From: Gautieria morchelliformis
Lineage: Eukaryota; Basidiomycota; Agaricomycetes; Gomphales; Gomphaceae
Direction of reading: 5' to 3'
Length of the DNA stretch: 64,000 nucleotides
NCBI GenBank assembly: GCA_015179125.1
Contig: WHVA01000115.1
Coordinates: forward strand, 186,001-250,000
The notes beneath the pieces were generated by a model. The model was not told the DNA's origin. It worked only from the letters and a program-made list of their open reading frames with translations, and did no database searches. Below, piece by piece: positions 25,111-35,109 of the stretch. A program made the position numbers and the translations under genes. Within the stretch, counting starts at the first letter, position 1. Every line of letters starts with the position of its first letter.

Positions 25111-25552
25111 TTATTAGCATCAGGACGGGCATAAAATTATACACATTCCACGTGCGTCGATCGCTGATCAAAAGTTTGTCCTAATTTCCACCTTTGCCTC
25201 TGGTGACCATTTCTATCGAGCTGATTACCGCAATGGAGTGTTTGGTGAATATGAAGTCTGATATCAGAACGGGTTCTAGGTGTGGATATCTTGTTGCGGA
25301 TTTTCCTCTTGGCATCGGCGCGAGTATGAATGGCATACCTCACCACTTTCCTCTAAAGCTTTTATAGCCATCGTGCGCTATTTCTTATTTCACTTACCCC
25401 CTGGCCGGGAAAGGCACGCATGGGGGGCCACCGAGGGCTATACAGATTCATTTCCATACAGGGATTGACGGCTGCTGCAGGGCGCATTCTTCTGATCTTG
25501 TCTTTCAACGGAGGTGCGCGATTAAGGACTCTTTGGAATTGTCATGCCCCCC

Positions 25553-27447
25553 CCCCCCTGCCAGTGGACGTCACTCGTAATTCCGACGTGCACGACTAGG
25601 GCAAGGCACTCACAGGCTATGTATGTATAGGATCTCGGGTAGTCGCCTACCCTTCAATCTCTGCGAACACCGGGCGGGAGGGGGGGAAAGGGCTGAAGGA
25701 GCAATATATTATTCGGCCGAACGATATATCTGATCCTGGTATGACTGGAGCGCGAGGATAATGGATCCAAGAAAGCAAGAGCTTTCAGAAGATGAACCTG
25801 GAACCAGAAGCCTTTATGTATGCGCAAGTCGTGAGCAACGGCCGCCCAATGGCCTCCGGATCCCATGCCGATACGAGGGCGAGCGTGGATGTGTTCGGGC
25901 AGAGCCACGTGCTAGCTTCGACACAGGCATAGAGCTAGTACGTATCATGTTGCTGCAGTACGCCACTGAGCGCTACCACTCGACACGGCTTTCTGCACCG
26001 CTAGCTGCCATTAATTCAAATGAAGAAGCACGCTATATATATATAATAAGCTAGTAAAGCTAGCCAGGGAAACATGCAGGGGGACAATTCACAGCCACGA
26101 AATATCGCACGCACAGTGGGGAAACACGCGCGACTCGATAAACCGGCTAAGCAACGATCGTAAATGTGGTACCAAATATTAGGACGTCTTCCAGCCAGTT
26201 CTCTCGAAGATAGCCTGGAGCTAAGACCTGCCAACAGGCCGCGCGGCAGGACTGCATGCAAGTCCTTAATAAGCTTTCCATCGACCTGGTAACTTCGCCA
26301 TGTTTATTTCGTGATTCTGCACAAGAAAGCTACCATGTTCCAGAACCTCCCACGCACGAGCTGCATCGACCCAGCCATGTGCGACAGAAGTCAAGAGGAC
26401 AAGAAGTGTACGGAGCCCATGGGAAGAAGAGAAATACACATTGCCGTCAAGAATTGCGCACATTCCAACACACTCAACTCTGCGCCTCACACACAGCCGC
26501 GGCGGGAAGAAGACAAGCGGAGACGGACTATGCGGTGGCGAGCTCTAGCTTGATCTTCGCGATCGCCTCTGCCGGATTTAGGCCTTTCGGGCACGTCCGC
26601 GAGCCTGCGATGGCGTGACGGCGTTATTTTAATCAATGAAAAAATGCCAAGAGGGGAGGCGAGGAGCAACGCACAGTTGAAGATGGTGTGACAGCGGTAA
26701 AGGCTTAGCGTATTCTGCAGCTGGTCTTTCCGCTCAGCTGTGTGTGCGTCCTAAGAACAGGGGTTCAGCGTGGTGACACAGCAAAACAGAATGGAGCCAA
26801 TGAGAGTCCACTTACGCGAGAATCAGCGATCCATCTGTAGGCCTGCATGAGTGTGGCGGGCCCCAAGTACTCGTCTTGATTCCACCAGTATGACGGGCAT
26901 GACGTCGAGCAGCACGCGCAGAGGATGCATTCGTATAAGCCGTCGAGCTTCTTGCGCTGCTCAGGCGATTGTAGGAACTCGCCTAAAGTTCACCTGCGTT
27001 CAATGGGGAGTGAGAGAGTGCATGAATGGACATACCCTTCTCGGGGGGGTTGTCATTTTTGAGGAAGGGCTCGATAGACTTGTATTGCTTGTAAAATTGT
27101 GTCATGTCGGCTGCATAGAAAGATAACTGTGAGGGTTCGTCTAATAAGAGTGGCCCGCCCTGGACTCACGAACGAGATCCTTAACAATATACACTGAATA
27201 CACCGCGCGCGTATGCATGAGTTATTATTGCGAACGAGCTGTGCCAACAACAGTTCAACGCACTATGCGGGAGTGGATATATTTTCGACTCGTTGCGCGT
27301 GTTCCTGTCAATCCTGCACAGACACGCGAGCGTGTTCTGCCCGTTGATATTCATGGCGCACGAGCCGCAGATGCCCTCGCGGCAGGACCGGCGGAACGTG
27401 AGCGTGGAGTCGACCTCGTTTTTGATCTTGATCAGGGCGTCCAGAAC
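25553..27447. repeat. Right copy of the segmental duplication (source locus of 1-1813)
   Basis: Aligned by eye with 1-1813. The copy starts just after a run of C at ~25,549 and covers the DNA downstream of SDHB and exons 3-8. The 25,553-26,527 part is non-coding; ORFs there are not conserved between copies. Confidence 0.9.
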
Positions 27448-27853
27448 CTGCGATGGGATGGGATGGGTGGGTGAAGGAAAAGGAAGGCACGCATCAAGGC
27501 GGTGAGCGACGCGAAGAGGGCGCGTTTATAACGCTGAACACTGGAGCGCACCATGGGGCCACACTGGTTCAGGTCGATCGTGTAGCTTTGGAGGGCGGGC
27601 TTCTTCGCAGGCTCGTCGGGGTTCTGTACCACGGCCACGGCGTGAGCCACCCCTTACAAGAGACACGAGACGGTACGGTGCTCACCCAGCGGTATATCTT
27701 GAACTCCTTGTTCAACACCGGCTTCTCAGTCGGCACGGCCTGCGCGCGTGCGACCGACGTCGCAAACGTGCGCGGCCGCGGCAAGGGCACGGACGCGGCG
27801 AAGGCGAGTCTGCCGTGGGCGGGGCGGGGGACGAAGCGTGCGATGACGGACAT
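26528..27853 (-). CDS. SDHB: Succinate dehydrogenase iron-sulfur subunit, mitochondrial (complex II)
   Basis: Carries electrons from FAD in SDHA to ubiquinone in complex II of the inner mitochondrial membrane. Eight exons on the complement (27686-27853, 27552-27623, 27264-27447, 27170-27193, 27036-27110, 26816-26982, 26675-26750, 26528-26604) sum to 843 nt, 280 residues, the usual length. The N-terminus [18 protein letters not shown] is an Arg-rich presequence. 2Fe-2S ligands lie in [19 protein letters not shown] followed by LAC; 4Fe-4S in [17 protein letters not shown]; 3Fe-4S in [17 protein letters not shown]. Other family blocks: [31 protein letters not shown]. Exon 4 is only 24 nt. All ligands are present and the gene looks functional. 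A Helitron end lies 182 bp upstream of the start codon, so its promoter must be short or lie within transposon DNA. Confidence 0.96.
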
Positions 27854-28035
27854 GGGTGGGTGGAGGTAATTAAGCGAGTAAGGAGAGAAAGCTCATCGCC
27901 GGCAGCGACGAGCACCAAGCGCGACCCGCCCGGGTTTGAGCGCCGATCGTCCCGCAATATCCCGAGCCAATCACGAAACGTCTATTTCACTGCGAGTCAC
28001 GTGATGCTTCTTCCTACCAAGTACTACTGTAAGTA

Positions 28036-28374
28036 CTAGCCAATAGACCCGTGCTTCGCACCGGGTTAGTTAAGTAAGGTTAACATCACACAGGGGTAGT
28101 CAATAGTATTACAGAATTATATTCGGTGAAATGAAACTACATAATTAATCAGGCTTTAGCAGCACCTGTTTGTATACAATATTACATGTTGTGTTCCCTT
28201 CCCTAAAGAACATGGACTCTGTTACAATTAGTGCAACATAAAACTGTCCATGTGAAAATGCTGCATATCGCAAGTCAATTCCTACCGTGGCCCTGTCCTG
28301 CACACCAGGATGTGGCACAGCACTGCGTAGGGACTGCCGGGGACCCATTGGATGTGAATGCACTGGGACCACTG
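28036..28374 (-). mobile_element. Helitron 3' end with a relic of the Pif1-type helicase
   Basis: On the minus strand the element ends with a hairpin (CCCGGTGCGAAGCACGGG), eight bases and CTAG, followed by T: the standard Helitron 3' terminus and A/T target. Upstream (28,145-28,372) the minus frame reads VGIDLRYAAFSHGQFYVALI and NIVYKQVLL, a decayed C-terminal end of the RepHel helicase, whose usual motif is GIDLR..FSHGQLYVALSR. It stops at 28,374 where the palindromic element begins. Confidence 0.85.
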
Positions 28375-28620
28375 CTAGGGTGGATACCCATGGTTAGGTC
28401 AAACACATTGGGTAAATAAAACTTGGGATAAGTAAAATTATTCGGATAAGTAAAACACATCTTATCACAATTGAAAGTAGCTCTAAGTAATGCATCAGGG
28501 TAGGTAATGTCTCCACCCATTTCTCCCATGTCTGTGTGCCCCTCATGGGTAGCATGTCCCTATGTATGGCATGTGTTCCCGGAGTGTAGTGTGTCCTGCA
28601 AGTATAGTGTGCGTAGCATG

Positions 28621-29290
28621 TGTTAGGACCATGCATTTCCGACTTCCGACACTCAGTTCCACTCACATTCTGACCCTCCGATAATTCCAACATTCCACCC
28701 ATTGTTTTATTCCTTTGTTCTTTTGACTCTATTACTCGGACCCACCAGACTCGCCTCACAGCACAGCAAGACCACCTGTCCAGCCCCTTTGGAGTCTCGT
28801 TGTTTCTTTATGTCAGATATACTTTCCGACCCCTTGTTCTTTTGCCATCGTTATACCCTACCCTGCACCCCCCTTGTAGTCCCCTTGTTCCCAATTAGTT
28901 AATTATCCCGCATGTCTATCCGACTTCCGCTCCCTCCAGAATTTGCTTAGTACTACACCATTACATGTTGTCTCAGCTCTTTGTATAAAAGCCCCTCATG
29001 TATGCTCGTTATTCTGCAATCAGATAATCACCTTCGATATGTGATTTCCTTTGCTCTATCTCCTGTTCTTAGCATAGCGAGTTTTGCAAGACCTCTGTCT
29101 CTCCACCTCCTGCCTTCCACCTTCCAACTCAGTTTCCAACGCAAGCTCTGACTTCTGTTTAGTTCGATATGTTCCAACTTCCGACTCGTGATCCGAAATA
29201 CTTAGGACGATAGTTCATTGGGGGTGCAACATATAAGTTGAAGCCATTGTCCTTTCTAGTTCCGACTTGCCAAAATCTTGATACGTAACA
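28621..29290 (+). mobile_element. Solo LTR, family C (copy 2)
   Basis: Starts TGTTAGGACC, ends TACGTAACA, flanked by the exact 5 bp duplication GCATG (28,616-28,620 and 29,291-29,295). Inserted into the minisatellite of the palindrome's left arm. Shares TTGTCTCAGCTCTTTGTATA with the copy at 10,111-10,807. Confidence 0.92.
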
Positions 29291-29466
29291 GCATGTCACC
29301 ATGCATAGCATGTCCCCCAAGTGTAGCATGTTCCCCATGTGTAGCATGTTTCCCATGTGTAGTGTGTTCCCCATGTGTAGTGTGTCTCCCAAGTATATCA
29401 TATGTATTATGTCCCTTGTGTGTAGCATGTCCCCATGTGTAGCGTATCCCCCATGCATAGCATGTC

Positions 29467-29939
29467 TGTCAGGGGACACCCTGTTTTCCATTTCCAGTTC
29501 CGACTCCATTTCCAACTCCGCTTACGGTTCCGATTCCATCTCCGCCTCTGCTTTCCGAAATGATTCCGCTCCTGGGAGACCTTCCACCAGTTCTGTTTGC
29601 TTTGCCAGTTCCACTCCAATTTCCGATGTCCGCTCTCGGAACAGTGTCGGAAATCAAGCGACTCACGTAATAGGTGGCATCAAGGGTCAATCAAGGGTCA
29701 GGGAGGTCAGGGGAATGGAGGGTTGATGGCGGGTGCCAAGTGTTGTCCCTGGCTGCGCAGCGTAGTATAATACGGGCTCGCTGACATTGGGGGTCCTTAG
29801 ACTTTTCTCTTTGGATTTCCCCTTGTCAGGTGAGAATCCCCTCTCTTGTATACTCTGTTCATTTATACATACTTTGGATTTCCCCCTTGTCAGTTGTGTG
29901 GTAGTGTGATCTCCACAACCAGCCAGGGTTGCCCTTACA
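29467..29939 (+). mobile_element. Solo LTR, Ty3/Gypsy family B
   Basis: Starts TGTCAGGGGACACCC and ends TTGCCCTTACA, like the LTRs at 59,021 and 61,170. Flanks are ATGTC and ATGTA, an imperfect 5 bp duplication. Holds the TATA-like TATAATA and, 33 bases on, AGACTTTTCT (29,799-29,808). Inserted in the left arm of the palindrome. Confidence 0.9.
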
Positions 29940-30429
29940 ATGTACCCCAAGTATATCATGTGTAGCATGTCTCTTGTTTGTACTGTGTCCCCCATGTGTA
30001 GCATGTCCCCTGAGTGTAGCATGTCACCCAAGTATAGTGTGCATAGCATGTCCCTTGTTTGTAGTATGTCCCCATATGTAGCATAACTCTAAGAGCCTAA
30101 AAGTGAACTTATTGTAGGTGCAGAGAAAATAAATAAATGTCAGAGGGTTTACGATGGATAATAGACTTACATTTTGCAAGCAGAGGCTGTTGTCATTAAT
30201 TTTTAGCAAAGTCAAGGCAATTTTTTGGTATCTATTTTGACAAATATACAGTCTATATATACATGAAAAAATAAAATAAAACAAATACATAACAATTAAA
30301 AAAAAAACAGAAACTGTTCCTAATAAATATCAAAAAAGAAGCAGATATGAGAGCAAGAAACATACCACTTGCAGCCATGACACACAGGAATGGTGAGAGC
30401 TCTGAACCTGTGCTAGAAAAAAAAAAAGA

Positions 30430-31190
30430 AAAAAAAAGAGGGTAAAAAAGCGAAATCTTATTGCAAGAAATGTCAGAAAAAACACACCACAGGCTATGAT
30501 GATGATCAAGAAAGGTGGGAGGCAATAAGAGGAGCAGGCCAGGCTGAAAAGCAGTCAAAAAGTGGTTAAAAAAGCGAAAATGTTAGAAGAAATACCATGG
30601 AGAGAAGCTGATCCTACTAAATGTCAAAACAACACAAATATGATAGCATGACACACACCAGATGCAGCAATGGCAGACAGGAAAGGTGGGAAACACTGAG
30701 AGGAGGAACCTGGGCTGAAAAGATGGCAAAAAGAGGATAAAAAAGCGAAAATTAGGGGAAGAAATGACAGATATGATAAGGAAAGAGCACACAGGAGGCA
30801 GTAGTGATGACCAAGAAAGGTGGAGGCAATGAGAGGAGCAACCTAAGCTGAAAAGAAGTCAAACAGAGATTAAAAAAGCGAAAATTATACCAAGAAATAG
30901 CAATATTTACCATGGAGAGAAGCTGATTCTAATAAATATCAAAACATGATAGCAAGACACACACCAGATGCACCAATATCAGACAGGCAAGGTGAGAGGC
31001 ATTGAGAGAAGTGGCTGAAAAGAAGACAAAAAGAGGATAAAAAAGCGAAAATTATTGGAAGAAATGATAGATATTACAGGAAAAAAACACCAGAGCCAGT
31101 AATGACCATCAAGAAAGGTGGGAGGCAATGAGAGGAGCAGCCTAGGGTGAAAAGAAGTCAAAAGAGATAAAAAAGCGAAAATATTAACAA
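30430..31190 (-). repeat. Compound tandem array, period about 297 bp
   Basis: The marker AAAAAAGCGAAA occurs at about 30,447, 30,567, 30,741, 30,872, 31,038 and 31,168. Spacing alternates between ~130 and ~170, so the true unit is ~297 bp made of two related halves. Other shared words are ACCATGGAGAGAAGCTGAT, CAAGAAAGGTGG and GGCAATGAGAGGAGCA. Short minus-strand ORFs here are repeat translations with no recognised domain. Confidence 0.85.
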
Positions 31191-31199
31191 AATTTACCT

Positions 31200-31440
31200 G
31201 AGGGGACTGTAGAGAGACAGAGAGTCCCAGTAAGAGACACAGAAAGAGCCACACACAGAGAAATCCAGTAGCAGACACAGAGAGAGCCAGACAGAGAGCC
31301 AGACAGAGAGACAGACAGAGAGACAGCCAGCAACAGACAGAGATCCAGCAGCATAGACAGAGAGCCAGCAGCAGACAGACAGATCCAGCAGGCACAGAGA
31401 CAGTGGGCAGGGGAGCCAGAGGTTGCCAGCAGTTGAGCCA
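31200..31440 (-). repeat. CT/GA-rich simple-sequence block
   Basis: Degenerate CAGACAGAGAGCCAGA tandem units, purine-rich on the plus strand. It lies between the 297 bp array and the GC-rich core, mirroring the 24 bp repeats on the other side of the core. Confidence 0.8.
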
Positions 31441-31925
31441 GAGGAAATGGCAGCAGGAGGGTCGAGGGAAGGTGGGTGCGCGCGCGCAGCAACGTTGGAT
31501 GCGAACCGGTCACGTGACCAGGAGCGCTGTTGGTCGCTTGCGGCTGCGCCGCTCGCATTCAAACTCCGCCATAGTGCGTGGTTTGTTTGCGTCTTAGTCA
31601 GGATTATGTCAGGCTTATGTCAGGATTCCTATAGGTGAAAGCAGTACGGTGGGAGGTTGTGGGTGCGCTGACAAATGCTGACCAATGCTTGGTCATTAGT
31701 TTGTCAGCGGAGCGCGCGAGCGGCGCAGCCGCGAGCCCCCGGCCCTATAACCGGTTCACGCCGGTCTGCCGGTTCCAGCGCTCGAAGCTGCACGCTGGCA
31801 GCTGCGCAGCAGCGTTCGCGGTCACGTGACCGGTTCACGCCGAATGCGTCCATCTGCGAGGCTGGTCCGTGCACGACCCTTTGCGCGGTATAAATACCAG
31901 GAACACTGCGTTGCCCTTCACACCA
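31440..31925. promoter_or_regulatory. GC-rich inverted core, promoter-like
   Basis: Two inverted copies of a CpG-rich module with GAGCGGCGCAGCCGC (31,542-31,556 inverted and 31,717-31,731 direct) and the palindrome GGTCACGTGACC followed by GGTTC. On the plus side a good TATA box (GGTATAAATACC at ~31,886) lies about 35 bases before the start of the tandem repeats. The composition contrasts sharply with the AT-rich arms. This looks like a Pol II promoter module firing rightward; an equivalent TATA on the left is not obvious. Confidence 0.5.
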
Positions 31926-31934
31926 CTCGCTGGT

Positions 31935-32390
31935 GTCTCTGGCTTTGGCTATACTGGGCTGTCATTCTTTTGCTGGGCTGTCTATTTCTTTAGCTGGGCT
32001 GCCAATTTCTTTAGCTAGGCCACCTATTTCTTTAGCTGCGCTGTCTACTTCTTTAGCTGCACTGTCTGTTTCTGTAGCTGCGCTGTCTGTTTCTGTAGCT
32101 GCGCTGTCTATTTCTTTAGCTGGGCTGCCAATTTCTTTAGCTAGGCCGCCTATTTCTTTAGCTGCGCTGTCTGTTTCTTTAGCTGAGCTGTCTGTGCCTT
32201 GAGCTGCGCTGTCTGTGTCTTGAGCTGCGCTGTCTGTGTCTTGAGCTGCGCTGTCTGTTTCTTTAGCTGCGCTATCAATGTCTTTAGCTGCGCTGTCTGT
32301 TTCTTTAGCTGCGCTGTCTGTTTCTTCAGCTGTGCTGTCTTATTTCTTGAGCTGGCTGTCTATTGGCTTCACTGGCTTTGTATTGGTAGG
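31935..32390 (+). repeat. 24 bp tandem repeat
   Basis: About 17 units of TTTCTTTAGCTGCGCTGTCTG-type sequence with variants (GGGCTGCCAAT, AGGCCACCT). One plus frame stays open as LAALSVSLAAL-like repeats, but this follows from the 24-base unit (a multiple of three) and there is no start context, so I do not call a protein. Confidence 0.9.
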
Positions 32391-32399
32391 TCATCATTT

Positions 32400-33080
32400 T
32401 TTTTTTTATCCCACTGAAATGTATTTTAAATTTTTTATTTGGAATTTTATTATTTTTCACTTTATAATTTTGTGAAATTTTTCTAAAATAGATTTAAATA
32501 ATCCCAAGACTTTGCTGAAAGAAATGTATTTTAATATAGATATTTTTCAGGTTTTTTTCGAAAATAGAAGTTTCTTCTAAAATTAATGACAATAAGTTCT
32601 GCTTTTAAATGTGGTTTGTTTTGTTGTTTTATTTACTGTAAAGCCCCTATACTGGTGGCTGGCTTACTATGGCTTTGGCTGGGCTCTGGGTTTCTCTGTC
32701 AGTCTCTGGGCTTCTCTGGCTTTGGCTGGGCATTAATAACAGCTTCTACTTCAATGTACTGTACTTTTTTGACATTTTTTTCGCAGGTAGATTTCAATAA
32801 ATTATCCTGACTTTATGAAAATTGACAACAGCTCCAGCTTAAATGTACAGTGCATTTTTTTGACATTTTTCGAAAAATAGATAATCTTGACTCTGCTAAA
32901 ATTAATAACAACTTCAGCTTAAATGTACTGGACATTTGGTTTGACATTTTTCAAAAAATAGATAATCCTGACTTTGCTAAAATTAATGACAGCAGCTGCT
33001 TAAATATAGCTTCCTTTACTATTTTATTTATGTCTGTATATGTCACAAAATAGATATTGATACATGTCCCTGAGTTTGCG
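32400..33080 (+). repeat. AT-rich degenerate tandem repeats, right arm of the palindrome
   Basis: Repeated blocks of about 95 bp with TTTGACATTTTTCGAAAAAT and AGATAATC-TGACT-TGCTAAAATTAA. A related block appears inverted at ~30,160-30,245 in the left arm. No gene. Confidence 0.75.
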
Positions 33081-33139
33081 AAAAGTTAATGATAAGTAAC
33101 AGCCTCTGCTTGCTTCACTTTGAAGCCCTTGGGGATATG

Positions 33140-33880
33140 CTACACATGCCATTGGGACATGCTATGCATGGGGACATGCATGTTATGCATGGGGACACAC
33201 ATGTTATGCATGGGGACACGCATGTTATGCATGGGGACATGCATGTTATGCATGGAGACACGCATGTTATGCATGGGGACAAGCATGTTATGAGTGGAGA
33301 CATGCATGTTATGCATGGGGACAAGCATGCTATGCATAGGGACACACAGGATATGCATGGGGATGTGCACACTATATGTGGGGACACACTATGCTTGGCG
33401 GACATGGTACGAACAAGGGACACACTACAGGGGAAAACACTACAAACAAGGGACATTCTACACATGCTATACTTGGGGGACACGCTACAAACAAAGGACA
33501 TGCTATGCATTGGGGACACACTTTGCACACTATATTTGAGGGAGATGCTACACACACTACATGTAGGGACATGCTACACATGTGGACACGCTATGCATGG
33601 GGGACACACATGCTATAATTTATGGACACGCTATGTTTGGGGACATGCTACAAACCAGGGACATGCTATGCATGTGGGACACGCCATGCACACTGTACTT
33701 GGGGACATGCTACATGTGGAGACACACTATGCATGGAGGACATGCTACGCACACTATACTTGGGGACATGTTATGTGTGGGGTCATGTTACAAACCAGGG
33801 ACACAATAAGCATGCTATATTCGAGGCTATGCATGGAGGACATGCTATGCACGCTATACTTGGGCACATGCAGACATGTG
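33140..33880 (+). repeat. Minisatellite, unit about 21 bp
   Basis: Near-regular ATGCATGGGGACACGCATGTT units up to ~33,340, then increasingly variable GGGGACATGCTA-type units. Degenerate copies in inverse orientation lie at 28,530-28,620, 29,291-29,466 and 29,940-30,080 in the left arm. All three frames are open in places because of the repeat. Confidence 0.9.
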
Positions 33881-34015
33881 TAGAGACATTACCTATCTTG
33901 ATGTGTTACTTATAGCTACTTTCAATTGCAATGAGATGTGTTTTACTTATCCCAAGTTTGATTTACCCAATGCGTTTGACCTACACCCCCGTGTGAAGCA
34001 TGGGTATCCACCTAG

Positions 34016-34574
34016 AGGTAAGGGTTCAAGAATCGAGTTAAGTTGGATATCAGAAATCAAGTTGGAAGGCAGAGGTCAGAGAGACAGAGGCCTTGCAAGT
34101 ACTTGCTATGCTAAGACAGGAAACAGTGCAAAGGGAGTCACATATCAAAGTCAATTATGTGATTGCAGAACAGAGGCACACATGACTGGGTTTTATACAA
34201 AGAGCTGAGACAACATGTCAGAAGGTAGAGGTAAGCAATTCCGGTGCAAGCAAAGTAACTAGGATAAATGGAGTAAGTAACTAATACAGAACAAGAGGAA
34301 CTACAAGGGGGTGCAGGGTAGAACTAAGAACAATCAATAGGCAAAAGAACAAGGGGAATGTGGGTCTAATTGATAGTGGAACAAATGGATCTCCTGATGC
34401 TCCAGACTTGCTATGCTAAGGGTCAAGTAGGGAAGGCCGGTGAATAGAGTCAAAAGGGGAAGTATGTGAATAGTAAAGAACAAGGGGATCAAAAGGTCAA
34501 AGTGTGGACGTTGCGGAATAGAGCCAGAGGAGGCATGGAGGTACCAGAGTTGGTCGAGCAGCATGGTCATAACA
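34016..34574 (-). mobile_element. Truncated LTR, family C (copy 3)
   Basis: Reverse-strand match to family C: GGTTTTATACAAAGAGCTGA, CTACAAGGGGGTGCAGGGTA, and the terminus GGTCATAACA at 34,574. About 140 bases expected at its other end are missing; there the Helitron-type end CTAG (34,012-34,015) abuts it directly. Confidence 0.8.
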
Positions 34575-34750
34575 TTACCTACCTTCAATCAATAAGATGC
34601 GTTTTACTTATCTGAATGAAATTTTCTTATCCGAATGTGTTTGACTTATCCCAAGTTTGATTTACCCAAGGCGTTTGACCTTGCTGATGCGTTTGACCTT
34701 ACCAAGGCGTTTGACTTGCACCCCCGCGCGAAGCGCGGGTATCCACCTAG
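34575..34750 (+). mobile_element. Helitron 3' end
   Basis: Tail related to those at 28,375 and 34,015 (TTACCTACCTTCAATC, TTTGACTTATCCCAAG, TTTACCCAAGGCG), ending with the perfect hairpin CCCGCGCGAAGCGCGGG (34,723-34,739), seven bases and CTAG, then T. This is the textbook Helitron 3' terminus. The motif GCGTTTGACCTTGCTGAT repeats in variants just before it. Confidence 0.88.
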
Positions 34751-35109
34751 TTATGTCAGCAGAGCGTGCTGTTTTCATATAGTGAGCCCACAACCGCCCC
34801 CCCTAGAACTTTATACTATAGATTCAATGCTAGACTCGAACCTCGTCCGTGATTGTTCGCGATTAGAACAGAGTCACTTCTAATGTTTACAATCAAGGTG
34901 GTTCGTTCTAATATTGAGCTATAGACTGGCTTCGAGGGTAGAACATTGCATGGATTGCACGGTGAGTCGCTGCTAAGCATACACTTTTGACTGACTACAT
35001 TGGTCGGATACACAAGGCTTTTTTGCATAACGCTCAGATATCACAGTCTGTCTTTTTCCCCCTCCTTTTCGTCTCGTCAGCCAGAATATAAAAATACAAA
35101 GGATTCGCT
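34751..35109. other. 3' flank of the carboxypeptidase gene
   Basis: No gene. From ~34,822 it is homologous to 14,899 onwards. It contains ACGAGGTTCGAGTCTAGC (reverse strand), which resembles a tRNA B box, but no cloverleaf can be built around it. Confidence 0.6.

Larger units (their letters stand above)
28375..34015. mobile_element. 5.6 kb imperfect palindrome bounded by two outward-facing Helitron 3' ends
   Basis: Left arm (reverse complement) and right arm share, in the same order from outside in: CTAG plus GGGTATCCACC and ~130 bp of tail (TTTTACTTATCC, TTTACCCAATG, GCTACTTTCAATTG); a degenerate GGGACATGCTA minisatellite; a block AAATAGATA ... TTTGC-AAA-TTAATGA ... CCTCTGCTTGC; AT-rich tandem arrays; CT-rich or 24 bp tandem repeats; and a GC-rich core with GAGCGGCGCAGCCGC and GGTCACGTGACCGGTTC. 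The axis lies near 31,635. Removing two solo LTR insertions makes the arms similar in length (about 2.1 and 2.4 kb). No protein-coding gene is evident. It may be two non-autonomous Helitrons inserted head to head, or one inverted-duplicated element. Confidence 0.8.

Noticed and set aside
31935-32390. Open frame of LAALSVSLAAL repeats as a repetitive membrane protein
   Set aside because: The 24 bp unit keeps the frame open by arithmetic; no plausible start or flanking domain.
33140-33880. Regular direct repeats resembling a CRISPR array
   Set aside because: Units are contiguous 21 bp minisatellite copies without unique spacers, in a eukaryotic genome; no cas genes.
33089-33883. 264-residue ORF rich in MHGDTHVM
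   Set aside because: Direct translation of the minisatellite; a reverse-strand ORF is equally open.
34822-34850. tRNA-like sequence ACGAGGTTCGAGTCTAGC (also at ~14,908)
   Set aside because: Only a B-box/T-arm match; no acceptor stem or anticodon arm can be paired, and the second copy comes from the segmental duplication.
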